DNA of 57,224 nucleotides, from assembly GCA_007134845.1 (NCBI GenBank), contig SLKA01000076.1:1-57224 (forward strand). Direction: 5' to 3'. Numbering within the stretch: position 1 is the stretch's first letter; every line of letters starts with the position of its first letter. The notes beneath the pieces were generated by a model. That model was not told the origin of the DNA and searched no databases. It worked only from the letters and a program-made list of their open reading frames with translations. The translations under genes and the position numbers were made by a program. This document shows, piece by piece, positions 28,653-36,052 of this stretch. The DNA is from Balneolales bacterium. Lineage in GTDB: Bacteria > Bacteroidota > Rhodothermia > Balneolales > Natronogracilivirgulaceae.

Positions 28653-29729
28653 TTATGAGAATATAATTTCTGAGCCCTCTTGCCGGTATTCAATTTCCAT
28701 GGCACCCGCAATCACACTAAGAATCTCATCCAGTTTGGCATACTGGAATGTACTTGTAAAAAGAAGGTCCAGCAGCTCTTCATCCTGAACACGGATTTGA
28801 ACATTAAATCTGCGTTCAAGATCTCTGATCACCGACTCAAACGGTGTATTTTCAAAATGCAGGCCACCATTGAGCCACACCAGCTTGTTTTTAACATCAA
28901 CTTCCCATGGAGCCATGGGGGTCTGGCCCCATTTAACACTGGTTTGCAAGCCGGCCGTGAGAATCACACTCCTGTCCCCTTCTAAAACTGAACCAGGTGT
29001 CTCTACCGATACCTTCCCTTGTCGCACAATCACCTCTACTCCCGGATCCTGTACCCGGCTCCTGACGTTAAACTCCGTACCCAGCACTTTTATATCCACG
29101 TCTTGTGCATGAACAACAAAAGGAAACTCCGAGTTGGGTGCCACTTTAAAATAGGCTTCTCCCTCCAGGTACACCACTCTTCTCGAATCCCGGAACTCTC
29201 TCGGAAAGTTCAGGGAGCTGGCGGCATTCAAAGTCACCTGTGTTCCATCAGAAAATGTAACACGTGCTTTTTCACCATTACCTGTCACCAGCTCTTCCAT
29301 CACAAGCTGGGTATTTCCATCCTCCGCTATTATCCCGGCTGTATAGTGGTATACCATCACACCCGTGAGCACGGCTACCAAAAGTATTGCAGCCAGACGA
29401 AGCATATACCATGAACTGTCGAAAGACTTCCGGTAAATTTTTCTTATTACGGGATATAAGTATGGCTTAGCATCATTTCGCAGTTTGGGTTTACTATCCC
29501 GTGCAATGGTTCTCTTTTTTCTGTTTCTCAGAAAAGTCTGCCAAGCCTGCTCGACATCCACATTAAAGGAATTGTCCTGGGTACTGACCCACATCCTGGT
29601 AATATCTGATACCAGCTTTCGATTATCGGGATGCTGTTCCATCCATCGCTCTAACATCATACGCTCATGAGGTTGTATGCTACCGGTGATGTAGAGCTTG
29701 ATTAATTTCCAGATTTCGTGATTTGTCAT
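28653..29729 (-). CDS. FecR-type transmembrane anti-sigma/regulator
   Basis: A 358-residue regulator. The cytoplasmic N-terminus (about 1-100; LIKLYITGSIQPHERMMLER) should bind an ECF sigma factor. One transmembrane helix spans about 107-130. The periplasmic FecR domain (about 140-250) contains TFSDGTQVTLNAASSLNFP, VVYLEGEAYFKV and VLGTEFNVRS. A DUF4974-like STN-related C-terminus (about 285-355) contains LHFENTPFESVIRDLERRF. It should relay a signal from the STN receptor encoded just downstream to a sigma factor and thereby control this locus. Unusually, no ECF sigma gene precedes it. Its start codon instead overlaps by ATGA with a small unrecognised reading frame at 29726-29971. A copy of the 45-bp element lies at 29751-29795. 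Confidence 0.95.
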   Translation of the reverse strand: MTNHEIWKLIKLYITGSIQPHERMMLERWMEQHPDNRKLVSDITRMWVSTQDNSFNVDVEQAWQTFLRNRKKRTIARDSKPKLRNDAKPYLYPVIRKIYRKSFDSSWYMLRLAAILLVAVLTGVMVYHYTAGIIAEDGNTQLVMEELVTGNGEKARVTFSDGTQVTLNAASSLNFPREFRDSRRVVYLEGEAYFKVAPNSEFPFVVHAQDVDIKVLGTEFNVRSRVQDPGVEVIVRQGKVSVETPGSVLEGDRSVILTAGLQTSVKWGQTPMAPWEVDVKNKLVWLNGGLHFENTPFESVIRDLERRFNVQIRVQDEELLDLLFTSTFQYAKLDEILSVIAGAMEIEYRQEGSEIIFS

Positions 29730-29971
29730 TTCTTTGTTATTACACTACCATTGCTGTCTTTGGTTAAGGCAACTGAAATATCCAACACCCTGCAATTTGC
29801 GGATGAGAAATTAATGACAAAGGGATTTTTATCCGTAAACCCTGGACCGGAATATATGTGATGCGTTCGCACCAGTCCATTGCACGAACCCAGTTTCTGC
29901 GAATCCAGTAGACAAACAAGAGTCTTCAGCGCTTGCATAACACTTTCATAGCCTTCAGCTAATGACATCAA
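29726..29971 (-). CDS. small reading frame overlapping fecR start, doubtful gene
   Basis: An 81-codon frame whose TGA overlaps the FecR start as ATGA, an arrangement typical of translational coupling. The product (MMSLAEGYESVMQALKTLV at the start, CRVLDISVALTKDSNGS near the end) has no signal peptide, no helix-turn-helix and no similarity to sigma-70 region 2 or 4, so it is not the missing ECF sigma factor. Part of its 3' end is the 45-bp element also found at 13776. It could be a real small protein, a decayed gene, or a chance open frame in a promoter region. Confidence 0.3.
   Translation of the reverse strand: MMSLAEGYESVMQALKTLVCLLDSQKLGSCNGLVRTHHIYSGPGFTDKNPFVINFSSANCRVLDISVALTKDSNGSVITKK
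29751..29795 (-). repeat. 45-bp element, copy B, upstream of fecR
   Basis: Gap-free match (about 35 of 45 bases) to 13776-13820. It lies 22-66 bases upstream of the FecR start and inside the 3' end of the small frame at 29726-29971. Conserved blocks are TTGCTGTCT, GCAACTGAAATAT and CACCCTG. The differences between the copies are not concentrated at codon third positions, which favours a DNA or RNA element over a coding repeat. Confidence 0.6.
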
Positions 29972-30193
29972 ATTCGAATTGCCTAATGCATTGAAATTAT
30001 TTATCCTGTCCCACTAAATCCGCTACAAGCTTTTATCCGGATTTTTATTCCATTGATTTTGAGAAGAAGACGTACCAAATGAAGCAGACACCATATCACC
30101 ATATTATCATATAGCCATATCACCGTCTGGTGGTTTTCACTTTGTACATTCTGATAATCAGGAAAACCAAAACTATAAAACTGAGGTCATTTC
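29972..30193. other. divergent intergenic region between the fecR operon and the barrel gene
   Basis: If the small frame at 29726 is not a gene, the gene-free stretch is 29730-30193. It must hold promoters for both directions. A direct repeat, CATATCACC, occurs at 30092-30100 and 30116-30124 in an AT-rich segment and might be a binding site. A GAGG element lies 9 bases before the ATG at 30194 and can serve as its ribosome site. I see no clear sigma-A-type promoter, RNA gene or hairpin terminator. Confidence 0.4.
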
Positions 30194-31522
30194 ATGAAAA
30201 AAATATCACTCTTCTCCCTGTTGCTGGCTTTTAGCCTGCAAACTTCCGCCGCACAGGAAACCATTGGCTTCACCAATCCGGATGAAGTCCATCACCTGCT
30301 GAACTACCGCTTGCCAACATGGGGCTACGATCTGCTGTATCTGGATTTTGACGGTTCCTTCTCCTCGGTCAATCAGTTCAATGACACCAGAAATCGAAAC
30401 ACATTCGGCAGACTTGCACCAAACTACCAGTACTACAGAGAGAGTGAGGGTTTGATTATCGACGGTCGCGCTTCGCTGCCCCTGAACATGTCCCGCAGTT
30501 CTACAAAAACGGCCAACGATGTCGAAAGCAGCACTCGCGAGTTCGACGCAATGCTATCAGCCCAGGCAGATGGAAAATACTATATTGAAGAGCTGATCTT
30601 TGCTGTGGGTCAGGCCGAAATTAACGTCAACACCAATCGCCGCACCACCGACGGCGACAACCAGGCCGAACAGTTCCGCCGGCTGGCCGATACCAGGGTC
30701 GCGATAGGTGTCGGTGCCGGTTACGGCAGGGTGCGTAATGTCACGCCTGTGATTCGCGCCCTCCGATTCAATGAGCGCCTCAACGCCCTCAATGCCGGAT
30801 CACTCAATGAAGGACAAATTCAGGACCTGGCTTCCGTATTTGCTCAGAGAACCGGCTATACCCGTGTCTATAACCGCCCTAATCGCCATTTCTGGGATGA
30901 AATCAGCAATACGGCTCCTGACCTTCTGGGCAATATGAATTTTTATGACGCATACTACCTCAGTGAAACCCTGATGGAATCCACCGGGCAGCGTTATGAG
31001 GGATGGGACGGCACCGGGCAGGTTTTTGTCGACCGCCAGAGTTACTCCGAAAAACGGGAGACCGACGGCAACACCACCATGGATACTGAACAGTCGTCAA
31101 CACAACTCGGACTGAATCTTGCTGGCCGGTTTTTCCATAACCTGAGCCTGGAACAGATGGTTTCGGTAAGAGCCAATCTTGGATTCGGATTATACTTTCC
31201 TGACGAGGGCGACAGTGAGGGACTGTTTCTGGCAGGTATTGAGCTGGGACACCTGTACAACATCACTGACCGGATCCTGGTCCAAAGCGCTATTAGCAAC
31301 AATTACGAACGATTCGGAAGCGGTGACGACAGTTTCAGCTACCGGGTATTCCGCATCAACTCATCAGTCACCTACTTCATTGAGGACAATGTGAATGTGT
31401 TCGCCACTATCTCCTACAGAAATGACAAAGAGGACTTTGGCAATGGCGATCGGAGCCGGTCGGATTTCGGTATCAATGTCGGACTGCGATACTACTTTCT
31501 TAATTCATTGGCTCGCTATTAA
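30194..31522 (+). CDS. outer-membrane beta-barrel protein, unknown function
   Basis: A 442-residue protein with a cleavable signal peptide (MKKISLFSLLLAFSLQTSAA, cut near A-Q-E). The rest alternates short amphipathic strands, especially in the last 180 residues (QLGLNLAGRFFHNLSLEQMV, FGINVGLRYYFLNSLARY), and ends in an aromatic-rich strand as outer-membrane barrels do. A central helical stretch (about residues 155-260) interrupts the barrel pattern. No family is recognised. The ATG follows a GAGG sequence by 9 bases. It is transcribed divergently from the polysaccharide locus, and nothing ties it to that locus except position. Confidence 0.8.
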   Translation: MKKISLFSLLLAFSLQTSAAQETIGFTNPDEVHHLLNYRLPTWGYDLLYLDFDGSFSSVNQFNDTRNRNTFGRLAPNYQYYRESEGLIIDGRASLPLNMSRSSTKTANDVESSTREFDAMLSAQADGKYYIEELIFAVGQAEINVNTNRRTTDGDNQAEQFRRLADTRVAIGVGAGYGRVRNVTPVIRALRFNERLNALNAGSLNEGQIQDLASVFAQRTGYTRVYNRPNRHFWDEISNTAPDLLGNMNFYDAYYLSETLMESTGQRYEGWDGTGQVFVDRQSYSEKRETDGNTTMDTEQSSTQLGLNLAGRFFHNLSLEQMVSVRANLGFGLYFPDEGDSEGLFLAGIELGHLYNITDRILVQSAISNNYERFGSGDDSFSYRVFRINSSVTYFIEDNVNVFATISYRNDKEDFGNGDRSRSDFGINVGLRYYFLNSLARY

Positions 31523-31572
31523 TCGTACATTACGGTCGGGTTTAACGCCTTAATTACGAAATCCATTACATT

Positions 31573-32649
31573 ATGATACTGGCCATGTCCCGGCTCTCAA
31601 GAAATATTTCCCGGAAAATCGGGCTGCCGCCTGGCAGTCTGGTTTTTACCGGGCGAAAAAAAACGGATAAGCTTCATCTTTCGATCATCGATTACAGCCC
31701 GGATCATTTTGACGAACTGGAATCACATGACATCGAATCGTGCTTTCCTTTTTACGATACACCGGCAACTTCATGGATCACTGTCACCGGACTTCACGAA
31801 ACGGAAAAAATCGATGCCATTGCCAAACATTTCGGAATCCACCCCCTCATCTCCGAAGACATATTGAACACTCACCAGCGGCCCAAGGTTGAGTTCTTTG
31901 ACGACTACCTCTTCATTACTCTGAAAATTCTCGATTTTGAAGCTGATACTCAAAGAATAGGGATTGACCAGGTGAGTCTGATTATGGGAAAAGGGCATGT
32001 CATCATGTTCCAGGAGGCACAGGAGTCCCTATTTGACCCGCTTAGAACCCGGATTCGCGAAAGCAAGGGGCGCATACGTAAAGTGGATGCCGACTATCTA
32101 CTTTACGCTATTCTCGATATCATCATTGATCACTATTTCCTCAATCTGGAAAAAATAAGCAATCATATTGAACTTATTGAGGAACAGCTCATCAACGACC
32201 CAAACTCCGGAACGCTCAATGAAATTTACAGACTCAAGCGCGAAGTTCTCTTTTTGCGCAAGTCAGTCTGGCCGCTCCGGGAATCGGTCAGCAAACTGGA
32301 GAAGTCGGAATCCCCTCTCATCAGTGAAAAAATCTTGCCTTATTTGCGTGACCTGTACGACCATACCATCCAGGTCATTGACAGCGTGGAAACCAACCGT
32401 GACCTGCTCTCGGGAATGCTTGATCTGTATCTTTCCAGTGTCAGCAACAAAATGAATCAGGTGATGAAGATGCTCACCATCATCGCAACCATTTTCATTC
32501 CACTGACCTTCATTGTGGGCATCTACGGGATGAATTTTGAGAATATGCCCGAGCTTGAGTGGCATTATGCCTATTATGCCGTGCTTGGATTCATGTTTGC
32601 GGTCGCAATCGGAATGCTGATCTGGTTCCGAAGAAAACGGTGGCTGTAA
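31573..32649 (+). CDS. corA: CorA-type magnesium/cobalt transporter
   Basis: A 358-residue inner-membrane divalent cation channel of the CorA family. The large cytoplasmic domain includes the family-typical segments HPLISEDILNTHQRPKVEFF and LLSGMLDLYLSSVSNKMNQV. Two C-terminal transmembrane helices flank the selectivity motif Y-G-M-N, seen in IVGIYGMNFENMPEL, and the protein ends with basic residues R-R-K-R-W-L. Length fits the family (about 320-370). It starts 50 bases after the barrel gene on the same strand. A second ATG 12 bases downstream is an alternative start. Confidence 0.96.
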   Translation: MILAMSRLSRNISRKIGLPPGSLVFTGRKKTDKLHLSIIDYSPDHFDELESHDIESCFPFYDTPATSWITVTGLHETEKIDAIAKHFGIHPLISEDILNTHQRPKVEFFDDYLFITLKILDFEADTQRIGIDQVSLIMGKGHVIMFQEAQESLFDPLRTRIRESKGRIRKVDADYLLYAILDIIIDHYFLNLEKISNHIELIEEQLINDPNSGTLNEIYRLKREVLFLRKSVWPLRESVSKLEKSESPLISEKILPYLRDLYDHTIQVIDSVETNRDLLSGMLDLYLSSVSNKMNQVMKMLTIIATIFIPLTFIVGIYGMNFENMPELEWHYAYYAVLGFMFAVAIGMLIWFRRKRWL

Positions 32650-32725
32650 ATAGCCTTTTTAGCAGGGTATCAGGCACCGACAACATATAATCAATTGATG
32701 ATGGCCTACTGATAATGGTCAACCT

Positions 32726-33181
32726 ATGATGGCAGAAAACGACTTGAAAACACTCTTGTATCCCGTTTTTAACTTGTCGGCGGATGCAAGTCCGGCCTGG
32801 GGCCAAATGAGCGCCCAGCACATGATTGAGCACCTCCTCCAGACTCTCCGCTTGTCAAACGGAAAGATCCAGGGACAATGCGCGTATGATGAAAAACGGC
32901 AGGCCGTGCTCAAACGGTTTTTGAGGAGCGACAAACCCATGCCGCGCGATTTTACCAATCCGCTGGTTGGTCCTGAACTAAAGCCGCTGCAGTTTTCCGA
33001 TATTGAAGAGGCGAAAAAAGCACTGAATGCGGAACTGGCGGATTTCCATACCTACTTTGGGAAGAACCCCGATGCAACACCGGTAAACCCGACTTTTGGC
33101 CCGCTGACTTATGAGGAGTGGATCATGTTCCACCGCAAGCATATGACGCATCATCTGACACAATACAAGCTGATGGAGTGA
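32726..33181 (+). CDS. DUF1569 (DinB-like) protein
   Basis: A 151-residue soluble four-helix protein. The histidine pattern MSAQHMIEHLLQTLR near the N-terminus and MFHRKHMTHHLTQYKLM near the C-terminus matches the DinB/DUF1569 group, where three histidines bind a divalent metal. Members are thought to act as thiol- or metal-dependent enzymes, but the function of this subgroup is not known. There is no signal peptide, so it is cytoplasmic. It is separated from corA by 76 bases and may share its transcript. Confidence 0.85.
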   Translation: MMAENDLKTLLYPVFNLSADASPAWGQMSAQHMIEHLLQTLRLSNGKIQGQCAYDEKRQAVLKRFLRSDKPMPRDFTNPLVGPELKPLQFSDIEEAKKALNAELADFHTYFGKNPDATPVNPTFGPLTYEEWIMFHRKHMTHHLTQYKLME

Positions 33182-33220
33182 TAAAGGCTTGCATCCTCCT
33201 GACCCATCTCAAGCGAATAG

Positions 33221-33265
33221 CTAAAAGTGATTTGACTGCAAGTGATATGGCTACAAGTGATTATG
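33221..33265. repeat. three tandem 15-bp repeats
   Basis: Units CTAAAAGTGATTTGA, CTGCAAGTGATATGG and CTACAAGTGATTATG follow one another exactly, with the core AAGTGAT in each. They lie between two convergent genes, and the last unit includes the stop codon of the minus-strand gene at 33251. No function can be inferred. Confidence 0.6.
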
Positions 33266-33892
33266 TACCACCGGTTCTTCCATTTTCCTGTAAATCACAT
33301 AATGACTCCCTATTCTGACTGGCTTTGAAAAATCCTCTGCCCGCAGCCTGTCAACTACTTTTCGAGCCTGCCTGGGGTAGTTTCCCACCTCCATTGTCCT
33401 CTGATAAAATACAACTTCCAATGATTCGTCCAACTGAAGCGACGTAACGAAATCAAAAAAATCCCGCCCGGCCCGGAGCTGATCGTATACCGAATCTGCC
33501 TTGGCCCTGGAATCAAACCACAACTCACCGGTCGTCACAATTTCCGATTCAAGAATCAATTCTATCTTAATTGAACACTGGAAAACAACGCCTTCTGGAT
33601 ATTCTTCAGGCGAAAGCAACGCAAATCGCCATTTTTTTATCGAATCGATAGCGGCAGCGTTCCACTCTGGATAATCTACCGGATTCAAGATGCGGGCCTC
33701 ATCAACACTTCCATCAGGGTTAAGCCGAATCATCACCTTCAATCTGTTCCTCACGGGATGCGCTGAGTCTTCAAAATCCGGGAGCATAGTTTTCTCGATT
33801 AGCTGAACAGGCACATCGCTTTTAGCCTCACGGCTGGTACTGCAAGCCAGGAGGCAAATGGGCAAAATAACCAAGATGATTGCGAACCGCAT
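33251..33892 (-). CDS. lipoprotein with TonB C-terminal-like and parvulin-like domains
   Basis: A 213-residue lipoprotein (lipobox C-L-L-A-C, cysteine 17). Residues about 30-115 resemble a TonB C-terminal domain: RLKVMIRLNPDGSVDEARIL and WNAAAIDSIKKWRFA are the usual strand and helix signatures. Residues about 118-205 look like part of a parvulin (PpiC) rotamase fold: RAKADSVYDQLRAGRDFFDF, then a G-N-Y-P loop and F-S-K-P-V-R-I-G-S-H-Y-V-I-Y at the end. The rotamase half is short and may be inactive. A TonB domain on a lipoprotein cannot couple directly to the inner-membrane ExbB/D motor, so it more likely acts as a periplasmic binding or folding module. The parvulin assignment is tentative. 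Confidence 0.75.
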   Translation of the reverse strand: MRFAIILVILPICLLACSTSREAKSDVPVQLIEKTMLPDFEDSAHPVRNRLKVMIRLNPDGSVDEARILNPVDYPEWNAAAIDSIKKWRFALLSPEEYPEGVVFQCSIKIELILESEIVTTGELWFDSRAKADSVYDQLRAGRDFFDFVTSLQLDESLEVVFYQRTMEVGNYPRQARKVVDRLRAEDFSKPVRIGSHYVIYRKMEEPVVHNHL

Positions 33893-33961
33893 AGAAACCT
33901 GGATTTAAAAATTTCAGGTTTGATCATTCTTCTCATATTAATCTAATGAAATTCTCACATA

Positions 33962-34648
33962 TTACTGCACATCAAAATCGAAAAACGTATCGGGAAACGG
34001 CTCGTTTTCCAGCCGGTAATGCCACCATTCGCGCGAATATGCAGCGAAGCCGTTTCGCTCCATCGCTTTCCTGAGAATCATTCGGTTGGCGGCTTGTTCC
34101 GGAGTGATCAGATCCGTTCCGTGATGGGATGGCGGACCAAACAGATCAAACCCGCTTCCCATGTCGATTTCCTCGCCAGTTTCCAGGTCGTACAGCGAAA
34201 GGTCGACCGTGCTTCCTCTTGTATGGCCGGAACGCTCGGCGATATATCCCTTTGCAAACAGGTCGGCTTTATCAACATCGGGATAGTATTTCCGCCTGGT
34301 CAGGGTATCGGACGGATTCTGCACCCAACGCACAAAATGGTCCACCGCTTTCTGCGGACGATACCCATCGAAGACAATGATACCGTAGCCTTGTTCGCGA
34401 AGTTCATCGGCGGCATTCTGAAGCGCCTCCAGCGCCTCTTTGGTCAGGACAGCCACCGGGGCCAGGTACCCATCCACCGGGGTGCCGACAAAATTGTCAT
34501 CGGTGTAGTAGCGGATGTCGTATTTCGCATCGGGAATGGCTTTATGCACATAACCGAATCCGTCCGGAATCTGATGATCCTCCGGACTGCAACTGCTATG
34601 AAATGCTGCCAGAATCAGGCCTGTGAGGAAAATAAAAAAACTGCTCAT
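33962..34648 (-). CDS. ddpX: VanX/DdpX-type D-Ala-D-Ala dipeptidase, lipoprotein
   Basis: A zinc-dependent M15D peptidase that cleaves D-alanyl-D-alanine. The zinc and catalytic motifs are present: SGHTRGSTVDL (S-x-H-x-x-G-x-x-x-D) and E-W-W-H-Y near the C-terminus. The substrate-pocket block IVFDGYRPQKAVDHF is also typical. The ATG at 34648 is preferred because it gives a short lipoprotein signal ending F-H-S-S-C; a start 48 bases upstream is possible. No VanR/S, VanH or VanA-like genes are nearby, so this is a cell-wall dipeptide-recycling enzyme and not a resistance gene. It follows a region of 13-bp repeats and precedes the TonB_C lipoprotein by 69 bases. Confidence 0.93.
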   Translation of the reverse strand: MSSFFIFLTGLILAAFHSSCSPEDHQIPDGFGYVHKAIPDAKYDIRYYTDDNFVGTPVDGYLAPVAVLTKEALEALQNAADELREQGYGIIVFDGYRPQKAVDHFVRWVQNPSDTLTRRKYYPDVDKADLFAKGYIAERSGHTRGSTVDLSLYDLETGEEIDMGSGFDLFGPPSHHGTDLITPEQAANRMILRKAMERNGFAAYSREWWHYRLENEPFPDTFFDFDVQ

Positions 34649-34778
34649 GTGGTGAAGGTTGGACTGTAACAGTAATTTGTCAGGAACAGAAATCAACTCT
34701 GATTCAGAGAGATTATCAACCAGAATCGGGTCTTCTGGTCAAAATACGGCGTTTCAGCAAAGAAACAACGGCAACCGC

Positions 34779-34830
34779 TTTAGATTCAGGCATTAGGTTA
34801 AAGCTTTAGGTTCTGGCATTAGGTTCTGGC
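34779..34830. repeat. four tandem 13-bp repeats
   Basis: Four consecutive units: TTTAGATTCAGGC, ATTAGGTTAAAGC, TTTAGGTTCTGGC and ATTAGGTTCTGGC. They fill part of the intergenic gap between the methyltransferase stop at 34865 and the dipeptidase start at 34648. The last two units differ at one base, which suggests recent slippage. On the minus strand they lie 131-182 bases upstream of the dipeptidase gene, where copy-number change could affect expression. Confidence 0.7.
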
Positions 34831-34864
34831 TTCAGTATCAATGTGCCATACTTTTTTGCAGCAT

Positions 34865-36052
34865 TCAAACCCTCACGAGTTCCCACAACTCCACATGCTC
34901 CTTCTTCCTGTGATCTCTCCGGGTTGTTTTTCGGGATGGAGCGGCAACTTTCCTCCTCAGCAACCGGATTTTTTTGAATCGCCGGTTCTGAGCAAGCTCC
35001 TGCTCAACCGGATGAATAGCTTCGAGACCGGACGTCCGGCCGAGATTTGAAAAGAAGACTACGAGCCTGCCATTTTCCTTCAAAAATCCACCGGCATCTG
35101 TAAAAAAGCGGCGGAAAAGATCCGGGTCATAATAGATAGCCTTATCGAGATGTGCCGTATCACCCTCTGATTCGGCCGGCAGCCAGGGCGGATTGAATAC
35201 GATGAGATCTGCCATCCGGTCGCACCGTTCAAACAGATCGGAAAGCCTTGCTTCCAGGCGGTCCTCGAATCCATGATGTCTGGCATTCTCCCGAACCGTG
35301 ACTATCGCATTGGGATTGATATCCGTTGCCAGTACCTGTCTGAATCCGTTTTCAATAAGCTGAAACGACAGGACACCACAGCCGGTACCGATATCAAATG
35401 CATCGGTTTTGTGACCTTGATAGCTCTTCAGCCAGTCATTGAACAGATGCAGATGGTCGAACCGTGTGGGGAAATACGTCCCATACCAGGGAAAAATCTC
35501 CCGTTTCAGTACAGGAAACCGTACCCCTTTGAGAAACCACTGCCAGGAGCTGTTAAGGCCTTGTATCTGGGGAAACGTGAGCATAAAGTCACTGATATCC
35601 GGATACAGTTCAGACAGCCAGCCAATATCAGGGGATTTTCGAAGAGCAATGCGGTTTTCCTTAACCGGGACCAGCAATTTATTGGATGCATGACGAAAGA
35701 CAGTACGTTTTCTCCGGTATGACAGAAAATCGTTGGGGTCAACACTTTCGGGTATCTTCGCCTCTTCACTGCCTCGAAATTTGTCTGATTGATGTTTTTT
35801 TCCGGTTGATTTAACGGAGCCGAATACCTGTTTTTTCAACTCCGCCAACACCGCAAGTCCGGTCGGGTACACATCCTTCACCAGAACAAAGGTGCCTGAC
35901 AGCAATGTTGCACTGACAGCCGGCATATCTGATTTTTTATGGACATACTCCGGCCTTGAAGGCGGCGGAACCGGCTCCGGTCGCAGCAGGTTGATCTCAT
36001 CCGCGGTACCATCCCGCTGCGATTCTTCATCTCCGGCCTGATTCTTGCTCAT
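34865..36052 (-). CDS. class I SAM-dependent methyltransferase (small-domain type, NPPW motif)
   Basis: A 395-residue protein. The C-terminal half is a methyltransferase small domain. The SAM-binding motif I is AFDIGTGCGVLSFQLIENGF, the acidic loop is LATDINPNA, and motif IV is F-N-P-P-W, as in PrmC/HemK-type glutamine N5- and adenine N6-methyltransferases. The first about 180 residues are basic, not recognised, and may bind the substrate. There is no signal peptide. The start codon overlaps the putP stop as ATGA, so both are translated from one message. The substrate is unknown; protein glutamine, rRNA or DNA adenine are all possible from the N-P-P-W motif. Confidence 0.88.
   Translation of the reverse strand: MSKNQAGDEESQRDGTADEINLLRPEPVPPPSRPEYVHKKSDMPAVSATLLSGTFVLVKDVYPTGLAVLAELKKQVFGSVKSTGKKHQSDKFRGSEEAKIPESVDPNDFLSYRRKRTVFRHASNKLLVPVKENRIALRKSPDIGWLSELYPDISDFMLTFPQIQGLNSSWQWFLKGVRFPVLKREIFPWYGTYFPTRFDHLHLFNDWLKSYQGHKTDAFDIGTGCGVLSFQLIENGFRQVLATDINPNAIVTVRENARHHGFEDRLEARLSDLFERCDRMADLIVFNPPWLPAESEGDTAHLDKAIYYDPDLFRRFFTDAGGFLKENGRLVVFFSNLGRTSGLEAIHPVEQELAQNRRFKKIRLLRRKVAAPSRKTTRRDHRKKEHVELWELVRV

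Noticed and set aside
29992-30012. Weak third likeness to the 45-bp element (TGAAAT-TATTTATCCTGTC)
   Set aside because: It needs a deletion and several mismatches; not distinguishable from chance.
33962-34648. VanX-type gene as a sign of glycopeptide resistance
   Set aside because: No vanR/S/H/A-like neighbours and a lipoprotein signal; a wall-recycling dipeptidase is the simpler reading.
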